64,000 nt of DNA. Origin: CAZUMW01 sp964621615. Its GTDB lineage: Bacteria; Desulfobacterota; WTBG01; CAIYCZ01; CAIRTM01. The position numbers and the translations under genes are program-made. The DNA lies in NCBI GenBank assembly GCA_964621615.1, contig CAZUMW010000020.1:7434-71433 (forward strand), read 5' to 3'. The notes beneath the pieces are model-generated. The model saw nothing but the letters and a program-made list of their open reading frames with translations. It made no database searches and had not been told where the DNA came from. Below are positions 1-8,711 of the stretch, piece by piece. Position 1 is the first letter of the stretch; every line of letters starts with the position of its first letter.

Positions 1-53
1 GGCAGGGCGCAGTATGGGCTGGCTTGTGGGCTGTGTTGCTGCGCCTTTGTGCC

Positions 54-332
54 CTAATCCGCCCGGTTTCGAAGCGCTATGCCGGTTATGTGCTGCGTTG
101 AGTCCCTGAGGTCTGTTGCCAGCGAAATTTCAATCTCGCCGAGGTCCCGGGTTATTGCCTGTGCCGCCTCGCACAGCTTCTCCCGTGCCTCATGCAGCAG
201 CTTTTTTGCATCGTCATCCGCCGGGCGCCCTGGGCGCTCTATATGTTCGGCAAGCGGCGACAGGCAGCTGTTAATGTGCTCGATGAGACTTTTGGTGTGT
301 ATAACCAGATCCTGACTGTATACGACTCTCAT
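54..332 (-). CDS. Small helical protein of unknown function
   Basis: A 92-residue protein with no recognised domain. It looks almost entirely helical, with heptad-like stretches such as KKLLHEAREKLCEAAQAI in the middle, so a coiled coil is plausible. No signal peptide or membrane segment is visible. An AAGGGAAG Shine-Dalgarno-like sequence lies about 8 bases before the ATG, which supports this strand over the overlapping frames. It is divergent from the Xre regulator at 460, with 127 bases between them, so the two may share a control region (inference). It could be a small accessory protein. Confidence 0.5.
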   Translation of the reverse strand: MRVVYSQDLVIHTKSLIEHINSCLSPLAEHIERPGRPADDDAKKLLHEAREKLCEAAQAITRDLGEIEISLATDLRDSTQHITGIALRNRAD

Positions 333-459
333 TGTGTTCTTCCCTTTTATTCCTCAGCACTTTCACGCTCAAGGGTGATATGTTGTTTTGCGTTTTTATC
401 TGTCCTAACGGAATGCCCTCCCGTGCCGGCAGCCTGTTGAAATCCGCTTCTGAATAGAG

Positions 460-723
460 GTGAGGAAATTGCTTCAGCATTTTTATAAAATAAATCAGCC
501 TGCAATTCAAGTACATCACGCGGAGCGCTCTCCCGGCGCCCGCCTGAAAGCAGGGATGACGCAGGCCCGGCTCGCTGAAAAACTGGGGATTCGCCAGAAT
601 ATGATCAGCGACTACGAATGCGGCCGCCGCACCTATTCCGATGCCATGGCCGGACGGCTCAGCAAAGCGCTTAACGTCAGGGAAGAGCATCTGAGATACG
701 GAAGCGAACCGCCGGAGTCATGA
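460..723 (+). CDS. Xre-family helix-turn-helix regulator
   Basis: An 87-residue protein with a Cro/C1-type DNA-binding domain at about residues 27-75. The segment MTQARLAEKLGIRQNMISDY is the classic helix 2 / recognition helix pattern, followed by E-GRR and an A-LSKAL helix. The first helix of the fold is short here. Proteins of this size act as repressors or as antitoxins of HigBA-like modules, but no toxin-like partner is adjacent. The start is uncertain: GTG at 460 has only AGAG upstream, while TTG at 469 is preceded by GAGGTGAGG and may be the real start. Its likely target is its own divergent promoter region (inference). Confidence 0.7.
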   Translation: MRKLLQHFYKINQPAIQVHHAERSPGARLKAGMTQARLAEKLGIRQNMISDYECGRRTYSDAMAGRLSKALNVREEHLRYGSEPPES

Positions 724-752
724 TGCTGCGGCAGAGAGAACAGAATGTATAA

Positions 753-966
753 TATTTCTCAGTCGCTATCGCTCCATCGAAATGACGGTTTGAAGTCGGC
801 ACAGCCGAGCGTGAACCGAAAACAACAGTTCCCCACTTTCGTAAAGGGGGGTCAGGGGGGATTTTTGATTCGTGTACGTGAACGAGTACGTGTACGTGAA
901 CGAGTACGTGAATGAGTACGTGAATGAGTACGTGTACGTGAACGGACAAAAGATTGAACCGCCCAG
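753..966. repeat. Dispersed non-coding repeat, copy 1
   Basis: This segment recurs in part at about 2127-2221 and 2418-2522. Shared blocks include the phrases CAGCCGAGCGTGAACCGAAA, CAACAGTTCCCCACTTTCG, AAAGGGGGGTCAGGGGGGAT and AAGATTGAACCGCCCA. Open frames exist across it on the minus strand, but they translate to the same low-complexity text in each copy and lack start signals, so it is read as repeat DNA. It separates the Xre gene from the PemK module. Confidence 0.7.
871..944. repeat. Degenerate 6/12-bp tandem repeat (GTACGTGAACGA)
   Basis: About 74 bases built from GTACGTGAACGA, GTACGTGAATGA and GTACGTGA half-units in uneven order. The same GTGTACGTGAACGG end is present once, unexpanded, in the related repeat near 2490. 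The array therefore looks like local slippage expansion within a dispersed repeat. Confidence 0.8.
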
Positions 967-1125
967 CTTGCTCTGAGCGCAGCCCCGACTGCGTCGGAAC
1001 AAGCGGGGGGTCAGATTATTATTTTTCCGGATTATTGCATGCTTCAGCATGGCCCGTCGTTGACTTAGCAGGGTATTTGTGATACCTGTCAGAACATAGA
1101 CAGCACTCACATCACGGAGGGAATT

Positions 1126-1347
1126 ATGCTTTCAATAAAAGGTATTTATGATGGAAAAAAAATTATTCCGCTAGAAAAATTGGATGTCGATAAACAATAC
1201 AAAGTTGTCATTACTTTTATTGAAGCACTTGACGACGATGAAGACATTAGAGATTTTTCGGAACAGACTGACGGAGTATCTTTCTGGCATGACTGCCGGG
1301 AGGACATCTATCAGGACTATCTTCCCGGAAACCGCAACAAGCAATGA
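1126..1347 (+). CDS. DUF104/AF2212-like antitoxin
   Basis: A 73-residue protein whose N-terminus (SIKGIYDGKKIIPLEKLDV, then a VVITF strand) matches the short beta-rich domain of DUF104 / AF2212-like antitoxins. The C-terminal half is acidic (DDDEDIRDF), as expected for the toxin-neutralising tail. A GGAGGG ribosome-binding site lies 5-10 bases before the ATG. Its stop overlaps the start of the PemK-type toxin by four bases, so the two are translationally coupled and form a type II toxin-antitoxin pair. Confidence 0.75.
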   Translation: MLSIKGIYDGKKIIPLEKLDVDKQYKVVITFIEALDDDEDIRDFSEQTDGVSFWHDCREDIYQDYLPGNRNKQ

Positions 1348-1670
1348 AAACAGGAACTATTATCCTCCTGCCTTTTCCCTTTGCCGAACTTAACGCTGTC
1401 AAAGTTCGTCCGGCTGTCGTTATCGGCATGACCGCAGATAAATATCGGGATGTCATAGTATCCGCTATCAGCTCAGTGGTTCCTGACCATATCGGAAAAA
1501 ATGATATTATAATTACACCCGGGGTGCAAAACGGTTTGCGGGTAAAATCTGTAATAAAAGTCGATAGAATTGTTACGGTAAAAAGGGACAGAATTATAGC
1601 CACCCTGGGCAGAATTTCTCCCAGCCTGCTTAAAAATTTTAAACAGAAGTTTAAAAACCTCATTGATTGA
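1344..1670 (+). CDS. PemK/MazF-family toxin
   Basis: A 108-residue protein of the PemK/MazF fold, a family of sequence-specific mRNA interferases. Visible signatures are the N-terminal GTIILLPFPFAELNAVKVRPAVVI strand pair (shown here in part) and the later VIKVDRIVTVKRD block, both typical of the family. It begins in an ATGA overlap with the upstream DUF104-like antitoxin, so the toxin follows the antitoxin and should be autoregulated with it. Length is normal and no frameshift is seen, so the module looks intact. Confidence 0.85.
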   Translation: MKTGTIILLPFPFAELNAVKVRPAVVIGMTADKYRDVIVSAISSVVPDHIGKNDIIITPGVQNGLRVKSVIKVDRIVTVKRDRIIATLGRISPSLLKNFKQKFKNLID

Positions 1671-1918
1671 TTAAAATAGAAAACTAAGGGAAGAGATCTT
1701 CTGCTGAGTTGTTGTTTCGGTCGAGAAAAACTCGTAGAATCGTAGAAAGATACTTTTTTTTGCCGGATGGAATGGCAAAGAAAACGGTTCCGGCCTCCGG
1801 CGGGCGAACAAAAAATGGAAACATAAACCCTGTTAAGTTTCAGGACTCAGTATATAGTTACCGGGAGCGCCGTGTGCACTAAAGGGTCTGGATTACCCGG
1901 ACACAGCCACCGGAGCCG

Positions 1919-2023
1919 GGCAATGACAATACGGTCAACAGTTCAGCACAAACCGTCATCACCCGGTTTATCCGGGTGATCCAGAATTTTTTTAACGATG
2001 GAAAAACACCACGCAGTCGGGGC
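1919..2023. repeat. Dispersed repeat R, copy 1, with hairpin
   Basis: Near-identical text recurs at 32594-32700: GTCAACAGTTCAGCACAAAC, then CGTCATCACCCGG, TTTAT and CCGGGTGATCCAG. The ATCACCCGG / CCGGGTGAT stem with a five-base loop (about 1958-1980) could fold in RNA. Its 3' end (CACGCAGTCGGGGC) also starts a third, differently joined copy near 36010, so the family is mosaic. Confidence 0.8.
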
Positions 2024-3014
2024 TCACGTCGTTCGCTCAAGGCGCAAACCTTCGACAGGCTCAGGGTATTGTTGTGTCAAGATTCATATTGCCGGCCTGC
2101 GCCGCCGGAGGCGGGGGTGGTGATGCGATTTCTCAGCCGCTGGCACTCCATCGAAATGACAGTGTGGAGTCGGCACAGCCGAGCGTGAACCGAAAGCAAC
2201 AGTTCCCCGTTTTGGCAAAGGATATACAAAATCTCCCCTAACCCCTCTTTGCAAAAGAGGGGAACTAAAATGACTCCTCACTTTTGTTCAAAGGGAGGCC
2301 GGGAGGGCTTTTCCGGGTATGTGAACGGGTACGGAAGGGCGGCTGTTTTATTCCGGCTCCTGACTTCTGTTTCGCCGGCAAGGGATGACGGGAGGGATTT
2401 TTGAATCGTGTACGTATACCGAAAACAACAGTTCCGAAAACAACAGTTCCCCACTTTCGCAAAGGGGGGTCAGGGGGGATTTTTGAATCGTGTACGTGAA
2501 CGGAAAAAAGATTGAACCGCCCAACACCTGCCCGCAGGGTGCCGGGCAGTGACGGCTTTGCCCCGGTTTGTTTTGCCATAGATCCCAAAAACACCCGCCC
2601 CCCCTTGACACCATGTTTTTTTGATTTTACCTGTCACTATAACCAGCGGAACAGGGCTGTTCACGCATTGATACTGCCGTATGTGCAGAAATTAATCATG
2701 CAGGCTTAATATGAGTGGATATGAATGTTAGCTTTGCTTTTTCAGGGAAACAAAGGCACACTTATTTACCCGGAACCCCGTCACATTTTTTTTGAAACTT
2801 TCTTCCACAGGAATTGTTTAATCCAGTAACGGTTTCCGAATAATAATATATATCTTGTTATCAATGATGCCGATTATATAATAAATTATATAAATCCTGT
2901 CATAAGACCCCCCGAAAAGCGCGAAAAAATGCATATATGATTTAATTTAAATTTGTTTGAGTGCAACAGGCTTTAGCTATCGGGACAAAATTATTAATAA
3001 AATAAAAAAAATGC

Positions 3015-3044
3015 TTGACAAATCGGCGGACTATCCGATATGTG
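3015..3044 (+). promoter_or_regulatory. Possible sigma-70 promoter of the secreted protein gene
   Basis: A perfect TTGACA (3015-3020) is followed after 17-18 bases by ATATGT/TATGTG, a poor -10 match. If used, the transcript would have an unusually long leader of about 265 bases before the ATG at 3314. The leader contains a strong but apparently unused AGGGGGAGGTGAT at about 3178-3189. Confidence 0.35.
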
Positions 3045-3313
3045 TTAAGAAATTTATCAAGCCAGTGGTGTTTCCTGCGGATGTAGGTGTATCTACGTGC
3101 TGAGTGGATGCTGATCGGTAACTGATGCGTTTATATATATACATAAATAAGGGCTGAGAAAGAAAAAATTAAAAACAGGGGGAGGTGATTACAGGCAAAG
3201 ACGAACACACACACTCACATGCAGTATTCACACGCAGTTGATCAGAAGCAGTACACAGCAGTAATTGATGATGTATTCACAAGAAAATGATCACTTTTTG
3301 AAAGGAGTGACGA

Positions 3314-6300
3314 ATGACAAAGAAAATGTTAACTATTTTTATGAGCCTCCTGCTTGCCTTCACGTTCGCAGGCAGCGCGTTCGGCGCCGAGGCCACCACG
3401 GTCTATATCGAGCTGCAGAAGACCTCAGCGAAGGCCTTCGGCACGGTACAGGGCCGGGTTCTGCTGCTGGACGCAAACGGTGAGCTGGCGACCACGTATA
3501 ACGGATCGCCCATTGCCGACTCGACGCTGACCCTTGAGTCAACCGTCTACGGTGACGACATACAGTTCAGCACCAGCGAGGTGACGGATTCAAGCCTTAC
3601 CTGGGAAACCGCCGCCGATTCAGTTGATGTCAACCTGAATGCCGCCTATCAGGAATTCGCCGTCCGGTATCAGGATGCGGGAACGCCGATCTCAAGCACC
3701 GGCACCGACACCATCAAGGTGACCCTGACCAAGGGCCAGGAAAGCATTTCAAACACGGCCAGCATCACCGTGAGCGGTCCCGAGGCCAACTGCTACGTGG
3801 TCAGGACCGGCCAGCTTCCCGACACCTATGATGTGCTCGATGAGCTGCCAGGCAGGCTGCAGAACAACAGCGGTGAGGTTCGCGCCGGACAGAACATCAC
3901 GGTGCACGTGTTTGCCGCGTACACGCCGGACAGCGGCACCACCTATTACTACACCGACAATGTGCCCACGGGCGCAACCATGGCACTGCTGAGCGGTATG
4001 TATATCAACACCGGTGCGACGGTTCAAGGTGCCCCAGTAAGCGCCTTTCTCGGTGCAATGCCGCATCTGCTTCTGGCTAATTTCGGTGTTGCGGTTGTGC
4101 TGTCCAACTCGCCGGTAATGCTTACCGACGGCTATACCTCGACAACGGTCAGCATCACCGACCTGAAGATTCCGGATATTATCAGGGTATTGGGGACATC
4201 CGGTGATACCGCGTCCGAGATCTCATCAAATATTCTACAAGGCATCTCCGTGTATTTCGACGTGTTCCCGATGACCACCCGCTGGATCGGTGACGAGTCC
4301 GGGGATATCACCTCCGATGACTATGTCAACGCTACCTATACCCGGCTTCTGGGATACGGCGACAATGACTACGACACTGTCGGTACCCTCATGCCAGGAG
4401 AGATCAGCGGTATGACCATTGTCGGCCTGCCGATCAATATGGTTGATACAGACGGAACCCAGAAGGAAGCAGGTTTTAACACCACCTCCAGCGGGGTTTC
4501 AGCCGGAACGGGTAATGTCCACCCGCTCGATGTATACTACATGCTCGAGGACTGGACGCAGAAGCCCTCATCGTTCAAGGTGCCCGGCAAGGCAAACTCA
4601 ACCTATATTTACGGTGCCATCACGGGCTTTGACTCCTACGGCAACCCGGCAGCGTTTCAAGAAGACGAGAATGTCAGCTTCAAGCTCGCCGACTCCAGCA
4701 ACACCAGCGGCTATGACTGGTACCATGCTGCAGCGGTCACGCTGACCGGTTCCACCGACAAAAGCCTCTGGGCGACTGCAGTATCACAGACCTGGAGCTC
4801 AAGCACGCCCCAGGAAACCGAATACTACATAACCTGTACAGCTGATTACCAGGCGCTCGTTCCGTTCATGATCACGGCTACCAGCGCTTCCACCACCTCA
4901 CCCGCTGCATCGATCGACGATATGTACATTGCCGATGCCCGGTATCTGTCAAGCGGCAGCTGGACAAGCCTGAGCAGCTCGCTGTATGATGATCTTAATA
5001 CGGCCAGCGAAGGTGTTGATTTTGTCGCTCAGGACTACATCGGTGCAATAACAATCAATACCTCAAGTCACCCGGATACGGGCCTTGGCGGTAAGGAAGC
5101 CGGTGAAGATACTGAAATCCAGGTAGAGGGAAGCTCAAGCGAGCGGTCCTTTACCGCACGCGGTATCGCCCGCAAGGGTGCTGCCATGGGTATCAATGTC
5201 AAGGATACCACATCAGCACTGTCTACTGTCAGCATCCCCAATGACAGCGGCAATACCGCCAAGCAGGATGTGGCAGTATTCAGCCAGCTCAAAACAAGCG
5301 GCACGGATCTCGAAGAGAAGTGCTTCCTTATCTTCGAGGGTGATGATTCAGACACGCTGTTCATTTCGCCGGTGACGGTATCCAGTGACATGACGCCGGT
5401 CGACCCGAGCGACACCACAGCGGTAACCCTGATTTCACCGTTTGCATCAAGCGTGAAAACCTACATTGACGAGGAAGGCGATCACAACACCATTTCGCTG
5501 ACGCAGCTTATCCAGATCAACGATGCCTACGGCAACGTGTACTCAACTCTGGAAGATTCCGATGTGGAAGGTGCCGCCTATATCGTATCAGACAACGGCG
5601 AAGCCACCAGCAGCACATTCAGCGGATCGTCTGTTGAATTCAACAGCGCTGCGCTGGAAATGGAGTTCGACCTTGATACCATTACCGCTGCACAGGACAC
5701 CGCCAGTATCCAGCTTTCCGGAAAATACGGAACAGCGAGCGGCGCTTTCACGCTGTATCTGAAAGCGATGAAAGACCCCAAACTGGAAGCAGTATATATT
5801 CCGGTTGCAGACATCACCAACACCCCGGTCAAGCTGTCCCTCATTGACCAGGACGGCAAGGGTATCGCACCGGTAACCGGTACGAGCGCAGTCGGTTCTG
5901 TTGAGGTCGATATTGAAACCGACAACGGAACCACCGGTTTCTCAACTACCGAAACCCTGACAACCGATACCTCCGGCGATGCAACCGGTGACAGCAAGGT
6001 CGTCAACGCGCGCCTTACCGCAGGCAAGTCAAAGATGACCATCACTGCTGACACCGACTACGGCGAAACCGCGCTGGTGCTGACCTATCAGCCGGACTTC
6101 GAGAAACCGACCGTTGGTACGCCGACCGCCATCAACTGCGGTTTCACCATCCCGATCAGCGACAATATCGCTGTCGACTCCGCATCAACCCAGGTAACGG
6201 TCAAGAACGCTGCCGGTGACGACATCACCAGCACCCTGACCTTTGCCTACAGCGACAACGATACCGCCAAGACGGGCACGGTAACCGTGACCGGCGTTTC

Positions 6301-7006
6301 CACCGGTTCCTACAACGTGACCATCACCGCCTATGATGACTATGGTAATGCCTCCGACGCGGTTACCAAGATCGTTACGGTGACATCATGTGAAGTTGCC
6401 TGCGACAGCGTGGATCCGACCTTCGCGACCGCCGGCGACAATGGAACTGAGGTTACCATCACCGGTTCCAACACCAGCTTTGTCGACGGTACGACCACCG
6501 TATCGTTCGCCTGCAGCGATGTGACGGTAGTGTCAACCACCGTTAACTCCGCTACAGAAGTTGTGGCAACCATCAATGTTGCTGCTGATGCAACCGGCGG
6601 CGACTGCGATGTAACCGTCGCAACCGGTGACGAGTCCATCACCTGCGCCTTTGAAATAATCGGTGCCGGTGAAGAGGAAGAAGAAGAGGAAGAAGAAGAG
6701 GAAGAAGAAGAGGAAGAAGAAGAGGAAGAAGAATGCACATTCTCCTCGATTACCCCGACCAGCAAACGCTCTGGTCTGCTTCTGCCTCGCTTTGCCCTGT
6801 TCCGGATCGCTTACAGTGGTGACAACTGCACCGTCACCGCTCAGACCGAGGTTGATTTCGGTACGACCGATATCACGCCGCTGGCAGTTATTCCGGCCGG
6901 CAGCCGTATCCTCGTGCCTGCACTGGTCAAACCGCGTGCGACCGAAGGTACCTTTGATGTCACCGTTGGTGGCCAGGATACCGGTCTCACCGTCACGATC
7001 CAGTAG
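3314..7006 (+). CDS. Large secreted Ig-like repeat protein with poly-Glu linker
   Basis: A 1230-residue Ser/Thr/Asp/Gly-rich exported protein. A Sec signal peptide is clear (lysines, MSLLLAFTFAGSAFG, then A-E). The body looks all-beta: near the C-terminus an Ig-like segment (about residues 935-1025, TITAYDDYGNASDAV) and an IPT/TIG-like one (about 1030-1118, GTEVTITGSNT). Residues 1120-1140 are 21 consecutive Glu, followed by a terminal beta domain of about 90 residues starting with CTFSSITPTS. AAAGGAGTG lies 8 bases before the ATG, and a strong terminator follows. It is probably an S-layer-like or adhesin-type surface protein. The anchoring mode is unknown: no LPXTG, lipobox or PEP-CTERM motif is seen. 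Confidence 0.85.
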   Translation: MTKKMLTIFMSLLLAFTFAGSAFGAEATTVYIELQKTSAKAFGTVQGRVLLLDANGELATTYNGSPIADSTLTLESTVYGDDIQFSTSEVTDSSLTWETAADSVDVNLNAAYQEFAVRYQDAGTPISSTGTDTIKVTLTKGQESISNTASITVSGPEANCYVVRTGQLPDTYDVLDELPGRLQNNSGEVRAGQNITVHVFAAYTPDSGTTYYYTDNVPTGATMALLSGMYINTGATVQGAPVSAFLGAMPHLLLANFGVAVVLSNSPVMLTDGYTSTTVSITDLKIPDIIRVLGTSGDTASEISSNILQGISVYFDVFPMTTRWIGDESGDITSDDYVNATYTRLLGYGDNDYDTVGTLMPGEISGMTIVGLPINMVDTDGTQKEAGFNTTSSGVSAGTGNVHPLDVYYMLEDWTQKPSSFKVPGKANSTYIYGAITGFDSYGNPAAFQEDENVSFKLADSSNTSGYDWYHAAAVTLTGSTDKSLWATAVSQTWSSSTPQETEYYITCTADYQALVPFMITATSASTTSPAASIDDMYIADARYLSSGSWTSLSSSLYDDLNTASEGVDFVAQDYIGAITINTSSHPDTGLGGKEAGEDTEIQVEGSSSERSFTARGIARKGAAMGINVKDTTSALSTVSIPNDSGNTAKQDVAVFSQLKTSGTDLEEKCFLIFEGDDSDTLFISPVTVSSDMTPVDPSDTTAVTLISPFASSVKTYIDEEGDHNTISLTQLIQINDAYGNVYSTLEDSDVEGAAYIVSDNGEATSSTFSGSSVEFNSAALEMEFDLDTITAAQDTASIQLSGKYGTASGAFTLYLKAMKDPKLEAVYIPVADITNTPVKLSLIDQDGKGIAPVTGTSAVGSVEVDIETDNGTTGFSTTETLTTDTSGDATGDSKVVNARLTAGKSKMTITADTDYGETALVLTYQPDFEKPTVGTPTAINCGFTIPISDNIAVDSASTQVTVKNAAGDDITSTLTFAYSDNDTAKTGTVTVTGVSTGSYNVTITAYDDYGNASDAVTKIVTVTSCEVACDSVDPTFATAGDNGTEVTITGSNTSFVDGTTTVSFACSDVTVVSTTVNSATEVVATINVAADATGGDCDVTVATGDESITCAFEIIGAGEEEEEEEEEEEEEEEEEEEEECTFSSITPTSKRSGLLLPRFALFRIAYSGDNCTVTAQTEVDFGTTDITPLAVIPAGSRILVPALVKPRATEGTFDVTVGGQDTGLTVTIQ
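6671..6733 (+). repeat. 12-bp in-frame tandem repeat encoding poly-Glu
   Basis: Five units of GAAGAGGAAGAA plus one further GAA codon give 21 Glu codons. The strict 12-base period (one GAG every fourth codon) shows expansion by unit duplication rather than random Glu codon choice. Because the unit is a multiple of three, copy-number change would alter linker length without breaking the frame. Confidence 0.95.
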
Positions 7007-7032
7007 CGCGATCTGACGCTTCATAGAAGCCG

Positions 7033-7071
7033 AAAAACCCGGGGAGTCTCAGCATTCCCCGGGTTTTTTTT
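7033..7071 (+). terminator. Rho-independent terminator after the secreted protein gene
   Basis: A perfect stem AAAAACCCGGGGA / TCCCCGGGTTTTT with a ten-base loop, followed by further T residues, 27 bases after the stop codon at 7006. Confidence 0.9.
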
Positions 7072-7083
7072 ATAAAAAAGCCT

Positions 7084-7522
7084 GTAGGGTGGACACGGAT
7101 GTGTCCACCGAATATGAAGAGTTGGAATTGTTGCAACTGCGGCGGACACGCTTAGCTTAGTCCGCCCTACGGGGGTAGGTGATGGAATTTGCGTAGGGTG
7201 GACACGGATGTGTCCACCGAATACGGAGCATTAAGGGTGGTGAAATTGCGGCGGACACGCTTTGCTTAGTCCGCCCTACGGGGGGGGTAGATGTTGTAAT
7301 TTGGCAGGGTGGACACATGGATTGTCCACCAAATACGGAGCATTAAGGGTGGTGAAATTTCGGCGGACATGCTTCGCTTAGTCCGCCCTACGGTATGAGA
7401 TTGCGGGATTTGCATGGTAGGGTGGACACGGATGTGTCCACCGAATATGAAGAGTAGGAATTGTTGGAATTGCGGCGGTAGATGATGAAATTTGCGTAGG
7501 GTGGACACGAATGTGTCCACCG
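7084..7522. repeat. REP array 1 (alternating A and B palindromes)
   Basis: Element A is a palindrome with stem GGTGGACAC / GTGTCCACC around GGAT, preceded by GTAG. Element B has GGCGGACACGC, a TTNGC centre and TTAGTCCGCC, followed by CTACG. They alternate as A-spacer-B-spacer. A copies start near 7084, 7193, 7304, 7418 and 7496, giving a period of about 110 bp. The last B (about 7470) has lost its core and reads GCGGCGG followed directly by spacer. It lies directly after the terminator of the secreted protein gene. Confidence 0.9.
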
Positions 7523-7641
7523 ATACAGCGTTATAGATCATTTGTATTATGTGTATTGAAACAGTGATACCGCTTTTCTATAATGGGTAGCATACGGCTA
7601 AAGATGAAAAACAGTTCCCGGTACAGGGGTGGAGTCCTGTT

Positions 7642-8046
7642 GTGTCTCAGCAAAAACGTTCCCATGACTGGCTTTCACAGGCACAAAATGACATCAAGTG
7701 GGGTGAAAGTTCATTCAGTCAGGGGTTTTATGCGCAAACATGCTTCATATCCCAGCAGGCAGCCGAAAAAGCCTTGAAGGCGTATGCCTATCTGTTGGGA
7801 TATGATTTGGTGAAAAGCCGTTCAGTCCGGCTTATTGCACAGAAATTGAACATCAATGATGAAATTGAAGAGGCTGCAAAAGTTCTTGATCAATACTATA
7901 TAACAGCCCGGTATCCTGACAGCCTGCCGTATGGTGCGCCGTTTGAATCATTTACGAAACGTCAGGCAGAAGAAGCGCTCAGCTTTGCAAAACGTATTGT
8001 CGGTTTCAGCGAAGATGCATTCAGTAAAACCGCTGCTAAAGAATGA
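7642..8046 (+). CDS. HEPN-domain protein (partner of MNT)
   Basis: A 134-residue HEPN protein of the PF05168 type. The N-terminal helix pattern W-LSQAQNDIKWGE, then FISQQAAEKALKAYAY, is diagnostic. The later ITARYPDSLPYG and a final A-SFAKRI helix complete the fold. The RX4HXY RNase motif of HepT-type toxins is not visible, so nuclease activity is uncertain. The start is GTG. It overlaps the nucleotidyltransferase gene that follows, the usual HEPN-MNT arrangement. In known pairs the MNT protein adenylylates or neutralises the HEPN protein. Confidence 0.85.
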   Translation: MSQQKRSHDWLSQAQNDIKWGESSFSQGFYAQTCFISQQAAEKALKAYAYLLGYDLVKSRSVRLIAQKLNINDEIEEAAKVLDQYYITARYPDSLPYGAPFESFTKRQAEEALSFAKRIVGFSEDAFSKTAAKE

Positions 8047-8392
8047 TGACGTACTGATTTATGATGATTCAGCAGACCCTCTGTGCGGACGCACAAGGGA
8101 GGAGCTTCTGGATGCTGTTTCCCACATCCTGGCCGGCAGAGTTGAGGAAGCCTATGTGTTCGGCAGCTTTACCTCAGATGATTTTTCAAAAGACAGCGAT
8201 ATCGATCTGATAATCGTTACGGAAACACACCGTGAATTCCATAAGCGGCACAAAGATTTTCCCGAACTGTATAACCTTATCCCCCGCCTCGATCTTCTTA
8301 TCTATACACCGGAGGAGTTTGACCGGCTGAAAAAAACAGGCTCCTGCGGATTCTGGAAATCCGTTTTTGAGACAGCAAGGAAAATAGTATAG
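8015..8392 (+). CDS. Minimal nucleotidyltransferase (MNT) partner of HEPN
   Basis: A 125-residue protein of the DNA polymerase beta-like nucleotidyltransferase fold. The GSF-X10-DSDIDL signature (residues FGSFTSDDFSKDSDIDLIIV) gives two metal-binding Asp, and RLDLLIYT gives the third. I place the start at ATG 8015, 31 bases inside the HEPN gene. An in-frame ATG at 7931 would add 28 residues that are only an alternate reading of the HEPN gene. A second, broken copy of this gene lies at 9386-9455. Confidence 0.8.
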   Translation: MHSVKPLLKNDDVLIYDDSADPLCGRTREELLDAVSHILAGRVEEAYVFGSFTSDDFSKDSDIDLIIVTETHREFHKRHKDFPELYNLIPRLDLLIYTPEEFDRLKKTGSCGFWKSVFETARKIV

Positions 8393-8423
8393 TCGAATGA
8401 GAAGAGCAGGAATTGTTGCAATT

Positions 8424-8660
8424 TCGGCGGACACGCTTTGCTTAGTCCGCCCTACGGGGGTAGGTGATGGAATTTGCGTAGGGTGGACACGGATGTGTCC
8501 ACCGAATACGGAGCATTAAGGGTGGTGCAATTGCGGCGGACACGCTTTGCTTAGTCCGCTCTACGGGGGTAGGTGATGGAATTTGCGTAGGGTGGGACAC
8601 GGATGTGTCCACCGATTGAGAAGAGCAATTGCGGCGCAGACATGCTGCGCTTAGTTGCAG
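8424..8660. repeat. REP array 2 (A/B palindromes)
   Basis: Order B (8424-8456), A (8478-8504), B (8532-8565), A with one inserted G (8588-8615), then a decayed B (about 8631-8660) reading GCGCAGACATGCTGCGC. Spacers such as AATACGGAGCATTAAGGGTG are shared with array 1. Confidence 0.9.
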
Positions 8661-8711
8661 TCACAAATCGTTTGTATGTGAAAGCAGAGCGGTGAAACTG
8701 CTGCGTCGTAA

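Larger units (their letters stand above)
1671..3313. other. 1.6-kb gene-free stretch, repeats plus leader
   Basis: No convincing coding region is seen on either strand. The stretch holds a dispersed repeat with a hairpin (1919-2023), two partial copies of the repeat first seen at 753 (2127-2221 and 2418-2522), and fragments with CCCCTCTTTGCAAAAGAGGG-type text near 2235-2265. From about 2700 the DNA is AT-rich and unrepetitive, and it probably contains the promoter and long leader of the secreted protein gene at 3314. Confidence 0.65.

Noticed and set aside
766..1110. Minus-strand frames across the repeat at 753-966
   Set aside because: The same translated text recurs in the other repeat copies and is low in complexity, so it reflects repeat DNA rather than a gene.
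3265..3483. A 72-codon frame overlapping the start of the secreted protein gene
   Set aside because: It runs in another frame through the signal peptide code, and the AAAGGAGTG site serves the ATG at 3314.
6533..7024. Frames encoding Lys/Arg or Phe/Leu runs over the poly-Glu region
   Set aside because: They are out-of-frame readings of the 12-base repeat.
7266..7541. Short frames running through the A/B palindromes
   Set aside because: They consist of translated palindromes and change with each array; none has start signals.
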